64,000 nt of DNA from Miscanthus floridulus (GCF_019320115.1 NC_089584.1:108083799-108147798); one strand, 5' to 3'; positions 9,029-21,988 are shown, counted from the first letter of the stretch. Notes: a model not told the origin generated them from the letters alone. A program made the numbers and translations.

Positions 9029-12000
9029 TGTAACACCATCGGTGTTACATTGTACAGTTTTTGCTAAAACACTGCATGAGCATCATACTTGTGTGTAAAT
9101 GTGTGTAATATAGGGTATAAATCAAGCTACGGCACTTGAAACGTTCATATGAAACAAATACTACATTTCATGTCCCTTTATATCGTTTAGTATTCTAAGT
9201 GAATTTTTATCGAACAAAAATGCTATAGAACCCTTATGCGAAACTTTAATAAAGTTCATAGTACAAACTTCGTAGGCGACGATAAAATACGTGCGGTCGA
9301 GGACGGGGTTCGCTAGCTAGTATATCAAGTAGCTTGGAAAAGAAATTCGACGCGAAACTGTTTGAATCTTAGTCATTTCGTGAGTTTGAAAATGGGTCGA
9401 CGAAGCCATGTTCGATAATTTTTGTAGAACGACCGGGTTAAGAAGTGGCAAGATGTTTTGGCTTAGTTCAATAGCCCTATGTACCATCTTGAGGATAGAA
9501 TGACTGGTTTGGCTTTTGGATCATCGAATTGGTTGTTGTTGTAGCTTTAAAAAGCGTGCACGAGACGTTTTCCACCTCCAGGCGCGGTCATCGCCTTTGT
9601 TCGGCCTGGCACCGCTGCACGGGCCTACCCAGCGTGCGTTGCCGCGCCGGCCGCATCGCCACTGCCGTGCTTGTGCAAGCACACCCACGCGTGTGGCCCC
9701 TACGCTGCTGGCCATGGCCTCCTGCCGCCATGCTCTGGCGCAGCTCGCGCACGACGCACGTGCCCAGTCGCGCTGCCCGCCCGTCGTCGCCGCACGTTGG
9801 CCGTTCGGCCTTCACTGTCGCCCCGTCCACATCGCTGTGGCGTGCCTGGCTCGCGACCAGCGCACACACGCGTGCACTAGGGTCTAGCGGGCCTGGATGC
9901 TCTGCCTCCTCCATCACGTCCACCTACGTCATTGCCCGCCGTCGCGTCTGCCTGCGTGTTCGGCTCGTCCGAACCGGTGTCGCCGCTCGCCCAAGCACGC
10001 TCACGCGCACCGCCTACACAGCTACTGCTCCTGTTGACGTTGCGGCTACACGCGCATGGGTTGGCCCCGCCAACCCTCGTCTTCACGGTTGCACGCGTGG
10101 ACACGCCATGTTTTCTTATCGCATCGTCTAGAGGATCGCCGGCCAGCCGCGCCACGCCAAGGCCTAACTCACTGAACCAGTCCCCTCTTGTAATTACCCA
10201 CGTTTGCAGGATGAGTGGGGGTACAGCGTCGTGCCTAACTTGCCCTGGGCGGTAGTACAATGTCGGGCGCTAATTTAAGCTTTCGCCATCGCCGTCGTCA
10301 CCATTAAGCCAAACATCGTCGTCCCTCAAATTGGCCATGTGCAGTCCATCCCTTTCCAATTCACCGTGCGCCCAAATAGCTAGAGTAGTTAGCTTCCAAT
10401 TGGAGTCATCTCGACGGGCTTCTTTCCTACGGTGAGGTAATGGGGAGAATTTTTACCCTCGGTGGTCCACCATGGCCAGCGAGGAGAGCGCCCAGCCGGG
10501 GCGATGCTCCATGCTCTTGTGTCTCATTCGAGCAGGGGTGTGGCCTCTCCTTGACTCGTTTGCCTCACCCGTGTAGTGGCTCCACCGACGGAGCAGCAGG
10601 GCACCAGGAACGCCTTCACCGTGGCCAACGTGAACTAGAGCAACCTCGCGCACGTGGCCAGCCCATTGTCGTTCCTCGCGACTTCACCCAGCCCATGCGT
10701 CACATCTCTGGTGAGGCCCTCTTGCTCCTAGGATAGGCGGTTGAGCCAATTTGGGGCTAGGTCGTCCGGAGCGCTTTGGCGGCCACCGACGAGCTTGCTT
10801 AGATGTCGTTCCTGTGGCCACGCCTGTGTGATGTGCCATTCTTGGCATTTGTTACCTCAATCTGTTGCGTGTTGCACGTAGAGACTCATGGGGGTGCTGG
10901 TTGGGCTGGAGGGGTCTGTGCTCGCCGGTGTTTGGCCGGCGAGGCTGTGGCCTCTGTTAGTCCAGCCAGGGACTTTATAAAGCATGAATTCAAATAGAAG
11001 TAGGGTCCTAGATGCAAAGCTAGTGACTCATTTAAATAGTGCTCGAGTTAGCTTCGCGAATAGGAGAAAGAACAGGGACTCGTTTGCAAAAGCGCTAGCC
11101 GCACGTGGGTCTTCCCACGTTGGGCCGCTGTCGTGGGCACGGGCCGCCATGTGGGCCGCACTGGGCACGCGCGAGAGTCGCTGTGGTGGGCCAAGCCGCA
11201 TCGCGAGTTGGGCAGCGCAGTAGAATTCATTTTTCAATTCTCCAGTGAATTAGAAATGTTTATTCAATATAATTTCTAGCTGAACTTTGATAAATTGTAG
11301 TAAATTGTGTAGTTGTCCAAAAATAGTGAAACCAAGTTTGTTAGGTTCACAAAAATACCATCTATCTGTTAGTGTAGTTAAATTATAGTTAGCTATGACA
11401 ATGGTAGGTTCATAAATTCAAACTAGAGAAACTTAGTATTATGTAGATTAATAATTGTAGGAATTTTTGTGGTAAATTGGTGATAGCTATAGCTATAAAA
11501 ATTTTATAGTAGGCTCACTAGATTATTATGTATTTGTTGTAAATTTTGTAGCCTTAGAGTAGGTTGATAAATAGAGTAGCTATTATCCTTACTTTATCAT
11601 ATATAGCATAAATCAGCATTAGGAATAAGAATACCTGTAGTTGTTATAATAATGTATGCCACACTTCATACTTGTTATTGGTAACAATAGATAACTTAGT
11701 ACCTTGGATGGTAGCACTAGCTTAGGAGTTAGACAGATGTACTTTTATTTTAAGAGTTGATGTTGCTATATTACTAAGTATTGCATCATCATTTTATGCA
11801 TGTAGATCATGAGTTGATAGAGTTCGTGCTCATCGACGAACAGAAGTACGAGGAAGTCATTGAGGAGTACGAGGAGGAGATGCTCGTGCAGGAGGGAGCC
11901 TCAGAGCCTTTTGGTACTGACTTTGCTGACCCATCGCCTGCCCAAGGCAAGCACCGGTGCATAACCCCTATTTTATGATCACTATATATATAGTGCATTT

Positions 12001-13262
12001 AAATTATAGGCATTTTATGGAAACTACATGCATAAATATATCTACCCATAACACGAGTCCTACTAGTATAGGTCGAGTAGTGCTATGCTTAGGATATCGG
12101 TAGCGTGAGTAACCTGCCATTACTCGCAAATAGGTGATAAATATTATCACTCATGATAAAATGGTGGAAAAGAAAATAGTGACCGGGCAGGGATATGGTT
12201 TGGGTACTGGTGGGTGTAAAGGGTTGTGTCCTATGGTCAACAGGGCATAGCTTGGTTACACTTTTTCTCTGTTTGTGTCAAATAAGGACCGGTCATTGCA
12301 TATGGCTCTAGGCAAGTCACAGACTTATTATCCTGAGCACATACTTGGGTATGGGCGCAGGGAAGACTCATTGCTCTCTTGTCGTGGATCCGGCTCTTTC
12401 TGGACCGACTGATTGGAGGCGGGGATGGTAGAGGTCCTTGCACCGCACTGAGTCCGGGACTCAGGAGTGGGGGCTTAGAGTCCAAGTTTGGACGGGGACC
12501 TGGACACCCAGGACAGGAGGGTGATGGGTTAGTCCTGCTTGTACCTAGGGTACAAGCGGGGCATGTGTTTTTGGGGTACCCAGCTGGGGGCATTGATTCA
12601 CAAATCGCCGACGTTTTGGTATGGCTTGTCTATGGTTTAGCACCACAGTAAAAACTGAAAGATGATGAAATGGAACAAATTGCTCAACTCTTGCTTGAAA
12701 GTAGAACATGTGATTATATAGACTGGATAGATAATAACTTAATACGGCTGATAATAATAACATAAATAAGGACTCACTATTAGAATTGCTTTCTACCAAA
12801 AGAAAACTAGCAAACCATAAAGCTTATCATATTCCTTGGAGTTAGAAAATTATTCCCACTAGTCGGATAAGTCCTGCAAGTACATTGTGTACTCAGGGTT
12901 TATTTACCCCTGTTGTAGGTAATGCATGAGAAGTACCTTTGGGTGGAGGATCCTTCTGGTGGGCTCAGACGGATCCTCGTTCTTATCGCTAGATGTTTAT
13001 TTTAAATTCCGCTGTTTATTATTCTGCACTCTGACATTTGGTAATGTAATAATGTAATTTTTAAGAAACTCTGATGTATGAAATAGACCGGTATTGTAAC
13101 TCGTTCTCATTATTGGATCCTTGGAAAAATATGGATCTTTCAGATTCTCCCTTAGGGTGTGCCCGACGAATACTGCCCGCTGTAGCTTGCTTTCGGGGTG
13201 CTTAGTGTCTAGTGGAAGACGAGCACTTTCGTAAGCGTGTCATTTCGGGCGGTTCTGCCACA
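9029..13262 (+). repeat. Element B 5' LTR (4234 bp)
   Basis: Collinear with 16966-21346. A TATAAA motif at 10976-10981 is conserved at 19054-19059 in the other LTR and could be the promoter. It lacks about 135 bp present in the 3' LTR near 18750-18890, and has 24 bp (13-nt TTTATTTACCCCT included) that the 3' LTR lacks. The GC-rich first third has spurious frames on both strands. Confidence 0.92.
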
Positions 13263-13281
13263 GTTGGTACTAGAGCCAATA
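13263..13281 (+). other. Element B primer binding site
   Basis: GTTGGTACTAGAGCC directly follows the LTR and resembles the TGGTATCAGAGC complement of initiator tRNA-Met with changes. Confidence 0.65.
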
Positions 13282-13739
13282 ATGATTACGAGTTTCATCA
13301 CTTTTTTAAAAACTTAAAAATTTGACCAACAAAATTTTTGTGAAAAGTAGGATGCGATTAAATTATGTAAATAAGTTTCAGCCCTAGTAATACAGTCTAT
13401 CTAGGATACCGACACTGGTTTTATCTAATCAATTTTCTATAGGTACACTGACTTATGTTGCGTAAGAAATCGTCTAGCATACGAAAAGTGAGTGTGCGAT
13501 GTGCCAAAATTTTTTACGAATGCCGCTATATTCCGGCTTGAGTGAACGTATAGGACGATACATGCATCATGATAATAGCATTTTGCTTAAACTAAAATCC
13601 CGCCCTACACGTATAATTGGATTAGTAAAGTGATAGGATTAATTAAAAGAATGCTTTAATTAAATGTGCTGTCATTTCTCTAATCCCTTGCTTCTGATCA
13701 GGAAGGTTGTTCTAAATGGATGGTTCCTATCTTTTACAG

Positions 13740-14890
13740 ATGAATCTAAGGTCCAGACGTGGGAGCACCAGTGCTAGGGTGGCTCACGGTCTTGGCGAGG
13801 GGCAAGGCGAGAGTGGTCAGGCCAATGAGCACAACAGGGAGAGCCATGGGGCTCCACTTCTGGCTCCTCCTCCTCCGCCGCCTCTGATGACTTAAGCTGA
13901 GATGATGGCGAAACTAATGGCTGCTCGTCGAGAGACAGCTCGTGCCGTGAAGCTAATGGCACAAGTTGTTGTTGGCTTCACCCGCGGAGGCCACAAGGGC
14001 AATGGTGGGAACGGGGGTGGTGCCCACCGTCCTAAGGGACCATCCTCTTACCAGGATTTCCTCAAGACCCACCCGTCCACTTTCACACCAACAGATGAGC
14101 CCCTGGATGCGAAGCACTGGCTTCGCATTTTGGAGTAGAAGTTTCTATTGCTCAATGTGGGCGACGAGCAGAAAGTGCACTTTGCAGCGTAGCAACTTTT
14201 GGGGTCCATGAGTGCATGGTGGGATACCTTCCATGCCATGCAGCAGCCAGATCATATGACAACCTAGCAGGAGTTCACCACAGCATTCAGAGAGTTCTAT
14301 ATTCCTGCTGGTGTCATCAATCAGAAGCTGACTGAGTTTCTAGAGCTGCAACAGCGGAGTATGATAGTGATGGACTACGTTAATAAGTTCAATCACTTGT
14401 CCTAGTATGCTGGCATTCATGTGGACACTGACGAGAAGAAGAAGGACCACTTCTTTTGTGGCCTCTCTTATATCCTTCAAGAGAAGCTATACACTATGAA
14501 CTATCAGACTTTCAGGGCAATGATGAACGTTGCCATTGCCATGGAGGGCTTGTAGTGGGATTCCCACGTAGAGTGGAAGAGGAAACGGGTGGCTACGAGG
14601 TCTTCTAGCCACCCTCATACTCAGAAGGTACAAGTTGTCCAATAGGGGCCCTATCAATCATCAGGCAAACCTTCATTTTGGCACCCCCAGCAGACTTCTT
14701 AGACTTCTTCCACACAGTATCGTACACCCACTCAGTAGGTGCAGCCCCGGTAGCCTTAGGGACAGTAGGTCCCACCTCACCAAGGGTTTGGAAACAAGCC
14801 TGGCGCTTGCTTCAAATGTGGCAAAGATGGCCACTATGCCAGAGCGTGTCCCTAGAACCAGCCAGCTCAATCTACTCAACCATCGATGAA
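13740..14890 (+). pseudogene. gag: Element B gag remnant
   Basis: The frame from MNLRSRRG at about 13740 carries a retrotransposon gag core (residue runs AKHWLRILE, WWDTFHAM, FREFYIP, MVMDYVNKF) and a CCHC zinc knuckle CFKCGKDGHYARACP near 14808-14852, which packages RNA in active elements. It is interrupted by at least seven in-frame TAG codons, many of them where CAG (Gln) or TGG (Trp) would fit, a pattern that suggests methylation-linked C-to-T change. Not functional. Confidence 0.8.
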
Positions 14891-14929
14891 GTCCTGGCTA
14901 GTCAAGCAGACTGTGATCAAGAGGAAGGT

Positions 14930-16283
14930 GCCAGCCAGCCAATCCGGACAGGTGAATTTCACAGATACTGAGTAGATATTGCAGTAGGAACCGGTGATGG
15001 CTGGTATGTTTACCATCGATTCCCATCCAGCTTATGTATTGTTCGATTCTGGTGCATCACATTTCTTTATGAGCATGAGATTTGTAGACCGACACAACTT
15101 ACCACTTATGGCTATACCGTATGCCTATAGAATCCGTACTACGGGTTTGCAAATGTTCATCAATACCTGAACAGACATAGTAAGCTTGGTATTAGCCACC
15201 CACACTTACCGCCTACAGTTCAAGGTAATGCCTAGGCAAGGCATTGATGCTATTCTTGGAATGAACTGGTTGTGGGTGTATGGGGTAGTCTTGGATTTGA
15301 AGTGGAGAAGTGTTGAGTTATGACTTCCTTCTTCTAAGGATAGGATGTCTCTGCTTCTACCCTCAGATCTAGTCTTACCTATTGCTGCCCATGCTGAAGC
15401 CTCTCTTGATTTTACCCCCATCCCTATGGTATGTGAGTTCCCGGATGTTTTTTTTGAAGATCTTCTTGGATTGCCAACGGACAGAGACATAGAATTCTCC
15501 ATTGAGCTAGAGCCTGGTATTGCTCCTATCTCTCGATGCCCATATCGCATGGCTCCAAGGGAATTGGCTGAGATGAAGAAGCGGCTAGAAGAGTTGATGG
15601 AAAAAGGTTTCATCCATCCTAGTTCTTCACCATGGGGTTGCTCAACCATTTTTGTCAAGAAAAAGGTTGGTACTTTGCGGATGTGTGTGGATTACCGCCC
15701 CCTTAATGTAGTAACCATTAAGAACAAGTATCATTTGCCCCGCATAGATACTTTGTTTGACCAATTAGCTGGTGCCAAGGTGTTCTCGAAGATTGACCTT
15801 CGATCAGGCTATCATCAGATCAAGATCAGACCACATGATATACCAAAGACAACATTTTCTACTAGGTATGGGATGTATGAGTACCTAGTGATGTCTTTTG
15901 GTCTCACCAACGCTTCTGCATTCTTCATGTACTTGATGAATTTAGTCTTTATGCCAGAGCTGGACAAGTTTGTGGTAGTATTCGTTGGTGATATCCTGAT
16001 ATATTCCAAGAATGATGAAGAGCATGCCCAACACCTTCGGATAGTACTGGCTCGACTAAGGGAGCATAAGTTGTATGCTAAATTTAGCAAGTGTGAATTT
16101 TGGTTAAATCGAGTGCAGTTTTTAGGGCATGTGTTGACACCTGACGACGTTTCAGTAGATCCCAGCAAGATGCAAGATGTGTTGGATTGGAAGTCTCCTA
16201 AGTCCGTGCATCAGATTTGTCAGTTCCTTAGTCTAGCTGGGTACTATCAGCGTTTCATCCTAGATTTTTCCAAGATAGCTTAG
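14930..16283 (+). pseudogene. pol: Element B protease and reverse transcriptase remnant
   Basis: An aspartic protease signature (LFDSGASHFF) lies near 15037-15070, followed by AILGMNWL. An open frame from 15345 to 16283 holds a nearly complete Ty3/gypsy reverse transcriptase: [39 protein letters not shown] and GYYQRFI. The catalytic motif reads FVGDILIYS; the codon at 15987-15989 is GGT where the family has an aspartate codon, so one of the two metal-binding aspartates is lost and the enzyme should be dead. The frame stops at 16281 (TAG where Gln or similar is usual). Confidence 0.88.
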
Positions 16284-16879
16284 CCAATGACCAAGCTGCT
16301 CCAAAAAGAAGCTAAGTTTGACTAGAGTCCAGCCTGTGAGGAAGCCTTCCAAGCTCTAAAGACATTTCTGACCACTGCTCCTATGTTGGCCCAACCAGAT
16401 ATTGATCGACCCTTTGATGTATATTGTGATGCCTCAAAGATAGGGTTTGGGTGTGTGTTTATGCAAGATGGGCATGCGATAGCTTATGATTCGTGCCAAC
16501 TGAAAAAGCATGAGGTGAATTACCTCGATATGTGGGACCTTATCAGGTGTTGGAGTAGTGTGGCCTAGTTGCTTATCGTCTCCAGCTTCAAGGTATTTTA
16601 TCTGTGATACACAATGTGTTCCATGTATCGCAATTGAAGAGATGTTTACGGGTTCCGGATGAAGCTGTGGAAATTGAAAGGCTTCCCCTCCAGCCAGATT
16701 TGACTTCTGTTGAACACCCTATCAAAATCCTGGATGAAAAAGAAAAAGTGACTAGGAATAGTGTGGTAAAGTTCTACAAAGTGCAATGGCAAAACCATTT
16801 AGAGGATGAGGCCACGTGGGAACAAGAGAGTTACCTATTGAAGCATTACCCCCACCTCCTCTTTGGTTCTGATAGTTAG
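16284..16879 (+). pseudogene. Element B RNase H fragment fused to integrase C-terminus and chromodomain
   Basis: RNase H starts (FDVYCDASKIGFGCVF, 16411-16470) and runs to HEVNY near 16530. The sequence then jumps to VGPYQVLE..CGLVAYRLQL and NVFHVSQLKRCL, the C-terminal integrase tail, in another frame. The rest of RNase H and the whole integrase core are absent, a deletion of well over 1 kb. A chromodomain follows (HPIKILDEKE, VKFYKVQW, EATWEQESYL, about 16714-16845); in intact relatives it directs insertion towards particular chromatin. Confidence 0.85.
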
Positions 16880-16965
16880 TTGTTGCATCAAAATGTAATT
16901 CTTATCTCCTTCTCACACTAGGCACATGAAATCTTGGGTCAAGATTTTGTTTTAGGGGGTAGATT

Positions 16966-19900
16966 TGTAACACCCTTGGTGTTACATTATACAGTTTTTG
17001 CTAAAACACTACATGAGCATCATACTTGTGTGTAAATGTGTGTAATATAGGGTATAAATTAAGGTACGATACTTGAAATGTTCATCTGAAACAAATACTA
17101 TATTTCATGTCACTTTATATCGTTTAGTATTCTAAGTGAATTTTTATCGAAAAATGCTATAGAACCCTTATGCAAAACTTTGATAAAGTTCGTAGTACGA
17201 ACTTCATAGGCGATGATAAAATACGTGCTGTCAAGGATGGGGTTCGCTAGCTAGTATATCAAGTAGCTTGGAAAAGGAATTCGACGCGAAACTGTTTGAA
17301 TCTTAGTCATTTCGCGTGAGTTTGAAAATGGGTCAACGAAGCCATGTTCGACAATTTTTGTAGAACGGTCGGGTTAAGAAGTGACAAGATGTTTTGGCTT
17401 AGTTTGATAGCCCTATGTACCCTCTTGAGGATAGAATGACTGGTTTGGCTTTCGGATCATCGAATTGGTTGTTATTGCAGCTTTAAAAAGCGTACACGAG
17501 ATGTTTTCCACCTTCGGGCATGGTCACCACCTCTGTTCGGCCTGGCACCGCAGCACGGGCCTGCCCAGCGCGCACTGCCGTGCTGGCCGCATCACCACTG
17601 CCGCGCCTATGCAAGCATGCCCATGCGCATGACCCCTGCGCTGCTGCCCACGGCCTCCTACCGCCATGCTTTGGCACAGCTCGCGCACGCCGCACACGCC
17701 CAGTCACGCTGCCCGCCCGTTGTCACCGCACGCTGGCCATTCAGCCTTCACTATCACTCAGTCCACACCACTATGGCACGCCTGGCTCACGACTGGGGCA
17801 CACATGCACGCACTGGGGTCTAGCAGGCCTGGATGCTCTGCCTCCTCCATCATGTCCGCCTGCATCACTGCCCGCCGTCACGTCTGCCAATGTGTTCCGA
17901 ACTGGTGTCGTCGCTCGCCCAAGCGCGCTCACCTGCACTGCTTGCATAGCTACTACTCCCGTTGACATTACTCCTGCACATGCATGGGTTGGCCCCATCG
18001 GCCCTTGTCTTCATGGTTGCGCGCGTGGACACGCCATGTTTTCTCATCGTATCGTCTAGAGGGTTGTCGGCCAGCTGTGCCACGCCAAGGCCTAACTCAC
18101 TAAGCCGGTCCCCTCTTGCAATTGCCCATGTTTGGAGGATGAGTGGGGGTACAGCATCGTGCCTAACTTGCCCTAGGTGGTAGTACGATGTTGGGCGCCA
18201 ATTTAAGCTTTTGCTATCGCCATCGTCACCATTAAGCCAAACACCGTCGCCCCTCAAATTGGCCGTGTGTAGTCCATCCCTTTCCAATTCACTATGCGCC
18301 CAAATAGCTTGAGTAGTTAGCTTCAATTGGAGTCATCTCGACGGGCTTCTTTCCAACGGTGAGGTAATGGGGAGAATTTTTTCCCTCGGTGGTCCACCAT
18401 GGCCGGCAAGGTGAGCGCTCGGCTGGGGCGATGCTCCTTGCTCTTATGTCTCATTCAAGTAGGGTTGTGGCCTCTCCTTGACTCATTTGCCTCACCCATG
18501 CAGTGGCTCCACCGACGGAGCAGCAAGGCACCAGGAATGCCTTCACCGTGGCTAGCATGAACCAGAGCAACCTCGTGCATGTGGCCAACCCGTTGCCATT
18601 CCTCGCGACTTCGCCCCACCCATCCGTCGCATCTTTGGTGAGGCCCTCTTGCTCCTAGGATAGGCGGTTGAGCCAATTAGGGACTAGGTCGCTCGGAGCG
18701 TGTTGGCGGCCACCGGCGAGCTGACTTAGATGCCGTTCATGTGGCCAGCTCTGTTGGGCGCGGTAGTGATTCAATTAGGGCTTCAAGGCGGTTACTCTTA
18801 GCCTATAGATGGTTACCGGGTAGCAGTAGAGGCGTGGTGTTAGGTGAGTTCGTCGGCGTCGGGTTGCCGCGGCTAGGACCCATCGCGGCGCATGGCCACG
18901 CCTGCGTGATGCGCCATTCTTGGCGTTTGTTACCTCAATCTGTTGCGTGTAGCACGTAGAGGCTCATGGGGGTGCTGGTTGGGGCCGGAGAGGTCTATGC
19001 TCGCCGGCGTTTGCGGGCGAGGCCACGACCTTTGTTAGTTCGGCCATGGACTTTATAAAGTGTGAATTCGAATAGAAGTAGGGTCCTAGATGTGAAGCCA
19101 GTGACTCATTTAAATAGTGCTCGCGTTAGCTTTGTAAATAGGAGAAAGAACGAGGACTCGTTTACAAAAGCACCAGCCGCGCGTGGGTCTTCCCATGCTG
19201 GGCTGCTGTCATAGGCACGGGCCGCCGCATGGGCCACACTAGGCGCGCGCGCGAGTCGCTATGGTGGGTCGAGCCGCGTTGCGAGTTGGGCAGTGCAGTA
19301 GAATTCATTTTTCAATTCTCTAGTAAATTACAAATGTTTATTCAATATAATTTATAGCTAAACTTTGATAAATTGTAGTAAATTGTGTAGTTGTCCAAAA
19401 ATAGTGAAACTAAGTTTGTTAGGTTCACAAAAATGTGATCTATCTGTTAGTGTAGTTAAATTACAGTTAGCTATGACAATGGTAGGTTTATAAATTCAAA
19501 CTAGAGAAGCTTAGTATTATGTAGATTAATAATTGTAGGAATTTTTGTGGTAAATTGGTGATAGCTATAGCTATGAAAATTTTACAGTAGGCTCACTAGA
19601 TTATTTTGTATTTGCCGTAAATTTTGTAGCCTTAGAGTAGGTTGATAAATAGAGTAGCTATTATCCTTGCTTTATCATATATTGCGTAAATCAGCATTAG
19701 GAGTAAGAATACTTGTAGTTGCTATAATAATGTATGCCACACTTCATACTTGTTATTGGTAACAATAGATAACTTAGTACCTTGGGCGGTAGCAATAGCT
19801 TAGGAGTTAGACAGATGTACTTTTATTTTAAGAGTTATTGTTGCTATATTACTAAGTATTGCATCATCATTTCATGTATGTAGATCACGAGTTGGTAGAG

Positions 19901-21346
19901 TTCATGCCCATCGATGAACAGGAGTATGAGGAAGTCATTGAGGAGTACGAGGAGGAGATCCTCGTGCAGGAGGGAGCCCTAGAGCCTTTTGGTACTGACT
20001 TTGCTGACTCGTCGCCTGTCCATGGCAAGCCCCGGTGCATAACCCCTATTTTATGGTCACTGAATATATATATATATATATATATATGATGTGCATTTAA
20101 GTTATAGGCATTTTATGGAAACTACATGCATAAATATATCTACCCATGACATGAGTCCTACTAGTATAGGTCGAGTAGTGCTATGCTCAGGATATCGGTA
20201 GCGTGAGTAACCTGTTGTTACTCGCGAATAGATGATAAATATTATCACTCATAATAAAATGGTGGAAAAGAAAATGGTGACCGGGCAGGGATATGGTTTG
20301 GGTACTGTTTGGTGTAAAGGGTTGTGTCCTACGACCAATAGGGCATAGCTCGGTTACACTTTTTCCCTGTCTGTGTCAATTAAGGACCGGTCGTTGCATA
20401 TGGCTCTAGGCAAGTCACAGACTTATTATCCTGAGCACATACTTGGGTATGGGCGTAGGGAAGACTCATTGCTCTCTTCTCGTGGATCCGTCTCTTTCCG
20501 AACCGACTGATTGGAGGCGGGGATGGTGGAGGTCCTTACACCGCACTGAGTTTAGGACTCAGGAGTGGGGGCTTGGAGTCTAAGTTTGGACGGGGACCTG
20601 GACACTCAGGACATGAGGGTGATGGGTTAGTCCTACTTATACCTAGGGTACAAGCGGGGCGTGTGTTTTCGGGGTACCCAGCTAGGGGCATTGATTCGTG
20701 AATCGCCGCCATTCCGGTATGGCTTGTCTACAGTTTAGCACCGTAGTAAGAACTGAAAGATGAAAGATGATGAAATGGAACGGATTGCTCAACTCTTGCT
20801 TCAAAGTAGAACAGGTGCTTATATAGACTGGATAGATAATAACTTAATATGGCTGATAATAATAACATAAATAAGGACTCACTATTAGAATTGCTTTCTG
20901 CCAAAAGAAAACCAGCAAACCATAAAGCTTATCATATTCCTTGGAGTCGGAAAATTATTCCCACTAGTCGAATAAGTCTTGCAAGTACATTATGTACTCA
21001 GGTAATGCATGAGAAGTACCTTTGGGTGGAGGATCCTTCTAGTGGGCTCAGACGGATCCTCGTTCTTATCGCTAGATGTTTATTTTAAATTCCGCTGTTT
21101 ATTATTCCGTACTCTGACATTTGGTAATATAATAATGTAATTTTTAAGAAACTCTAATGTATGAAATGGTCTAGTATTGTAACTTGTTCTCATTATTGGA
21201 TCCTTGGGAAAAATGTGGATCTTTCGAGTTCTTCCTTGGGGTGTGCCTGACAGATACCGCCCGCTGTAGCTTGCTTTTGGGGTGCTTAGTGTCTGGTGGA
21301 AGACGAGCACCTCCATAAGCATATTATTTTGGGTCGTTCTGCCACA
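16966..21346 (+). repeat. Element B 3' LTR (4381 bp)
   Basis: Preceded by a polypurine tract (AGGGGGTAGA, 16954-16963). Starts TGTAACACC and ends CTGCCACA before the CTATA duplication. Contains a TA microsatellite at about 20064-20087 that is short in the other LTR. Differences from the 5' LTR include many C/T and G/A changes, consistent with age and methylation. Confidence 0.92.
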
Positions 21347-21969
21347 CTATATAGCCTGCCAGACGTGTCAGAGCACAAATAGTATTGTGGGCGCCGTCGT
21401 TTGCCGTCCTAGGTGAACACTGTGCAGCCTACCAGGTACAATAGGTCTTGAATAGTAAGGTGGGCGATGGCGGTGAAAATAGTATGGCGGGCGATGGCAT
21501 GCCTTACCCGATGGCGTGTGCGACAGGACTAGGTAGCACCCATACACACACTCTCCCTTTCTGTCTGAGACTTGTAAGGCCATCCTCTTCATCTATAAAA
21601 GGGGATACGCTCTCTCCTAAAAGGAACTAGTCTACATGCTCTCAATAGTGGATAAGTTTGGACACACAGAGCATACGCTCCAATACTTAGCGCACGTTTG
21701 AGCATTCGTCACTCTCTTTCACTTGGATCAGAGTCCGACCAGGCTTCTAACACCCCCTTCTCATTCCTTACTCGTTTGTAACCCCACAGGCCACAACAAA
21801 CTTTGAGCACCTAGGCTCAGGAATAAAGTCACTGATCGACTGAAACTGGATGTAGGGCACGTTGCCTGAATTAGTATAAATCCTATGTTATGGCATGCTA
21901 GGACACATTCGATCACAGCGCACAGCAAAACTATAAATATTTACTTGTCGACCATATTTCGCACCAACA
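21347..21969 (+). repeat. Element A 5' LTR, second part
   Basis: Resumes the LTR after element B and matches 37092-37700. A TATA box (TATAAAA, 21594-21600) is conserved in the 3' LTR at 37334-37340 and is the likely LTR promoter. Ends CACCAACA. Confidence 0.85.
21594..21600 (+). promoter_or_regulatory. TATA box of element A 5' LTR
   Basis: TATAAAAGGGGATA context, conserved at the same place in the 3' LTR. Confidence 0.6.
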
Positions 21970-21988
21970 GTTGGCGCTGTCCTTGGGG
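21970..21988 (+). other. Element A primer binding site
   Basis: GTTGGCGCTGTCCTTGGGG directly follows the LTR; a TTGGCGC-type start is usual for Tat-like plant elements. The tRNA species is not certain. Confidence 0.55.

Larger units (their letters stand above)
9029..21346 (+). mobile_element. Element B: Tekay/del-like chromovirus (Ty3/gypsy), 12.3 kb, internally deleted
   Basis: It has 5' and 3' LTRs of about 4.2 and 4.4 kb that begin TGTAACACC and end CTGCCACA. The target duplication is CTATA at 9024-9028 and 21347-21351. The primer binding site directly after the 5' LTR resembles the initiator-methionine type. The 3.7-kb internal region encodes gag with a zinc knuckle, protease, reverse transcriptase, part of RNase H and a C-terminal chromodomain; the integrase catalytic core is missing. 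Very long LTRs plus a chromodomain fit the Tekay lineage. It lies inside the 5' LTR of element A and is therefore younger than A. Confidence 0.92.

Noticed and set aside
9516..10260. Overlapping open frames of 100-200 aa on both strands
   Set aside because: They lie in the GC-rich part of element B's LTR; the other LTR (17500-18330) breaks or alters them. Low-complexity Arg/Ala/Pro composition and no domain.
17520..18326. 179-aa and 153-aa open frames
   Set aside because: Same LTR segment as above in the 3' copy; not conserved with the 5' copy in frame.
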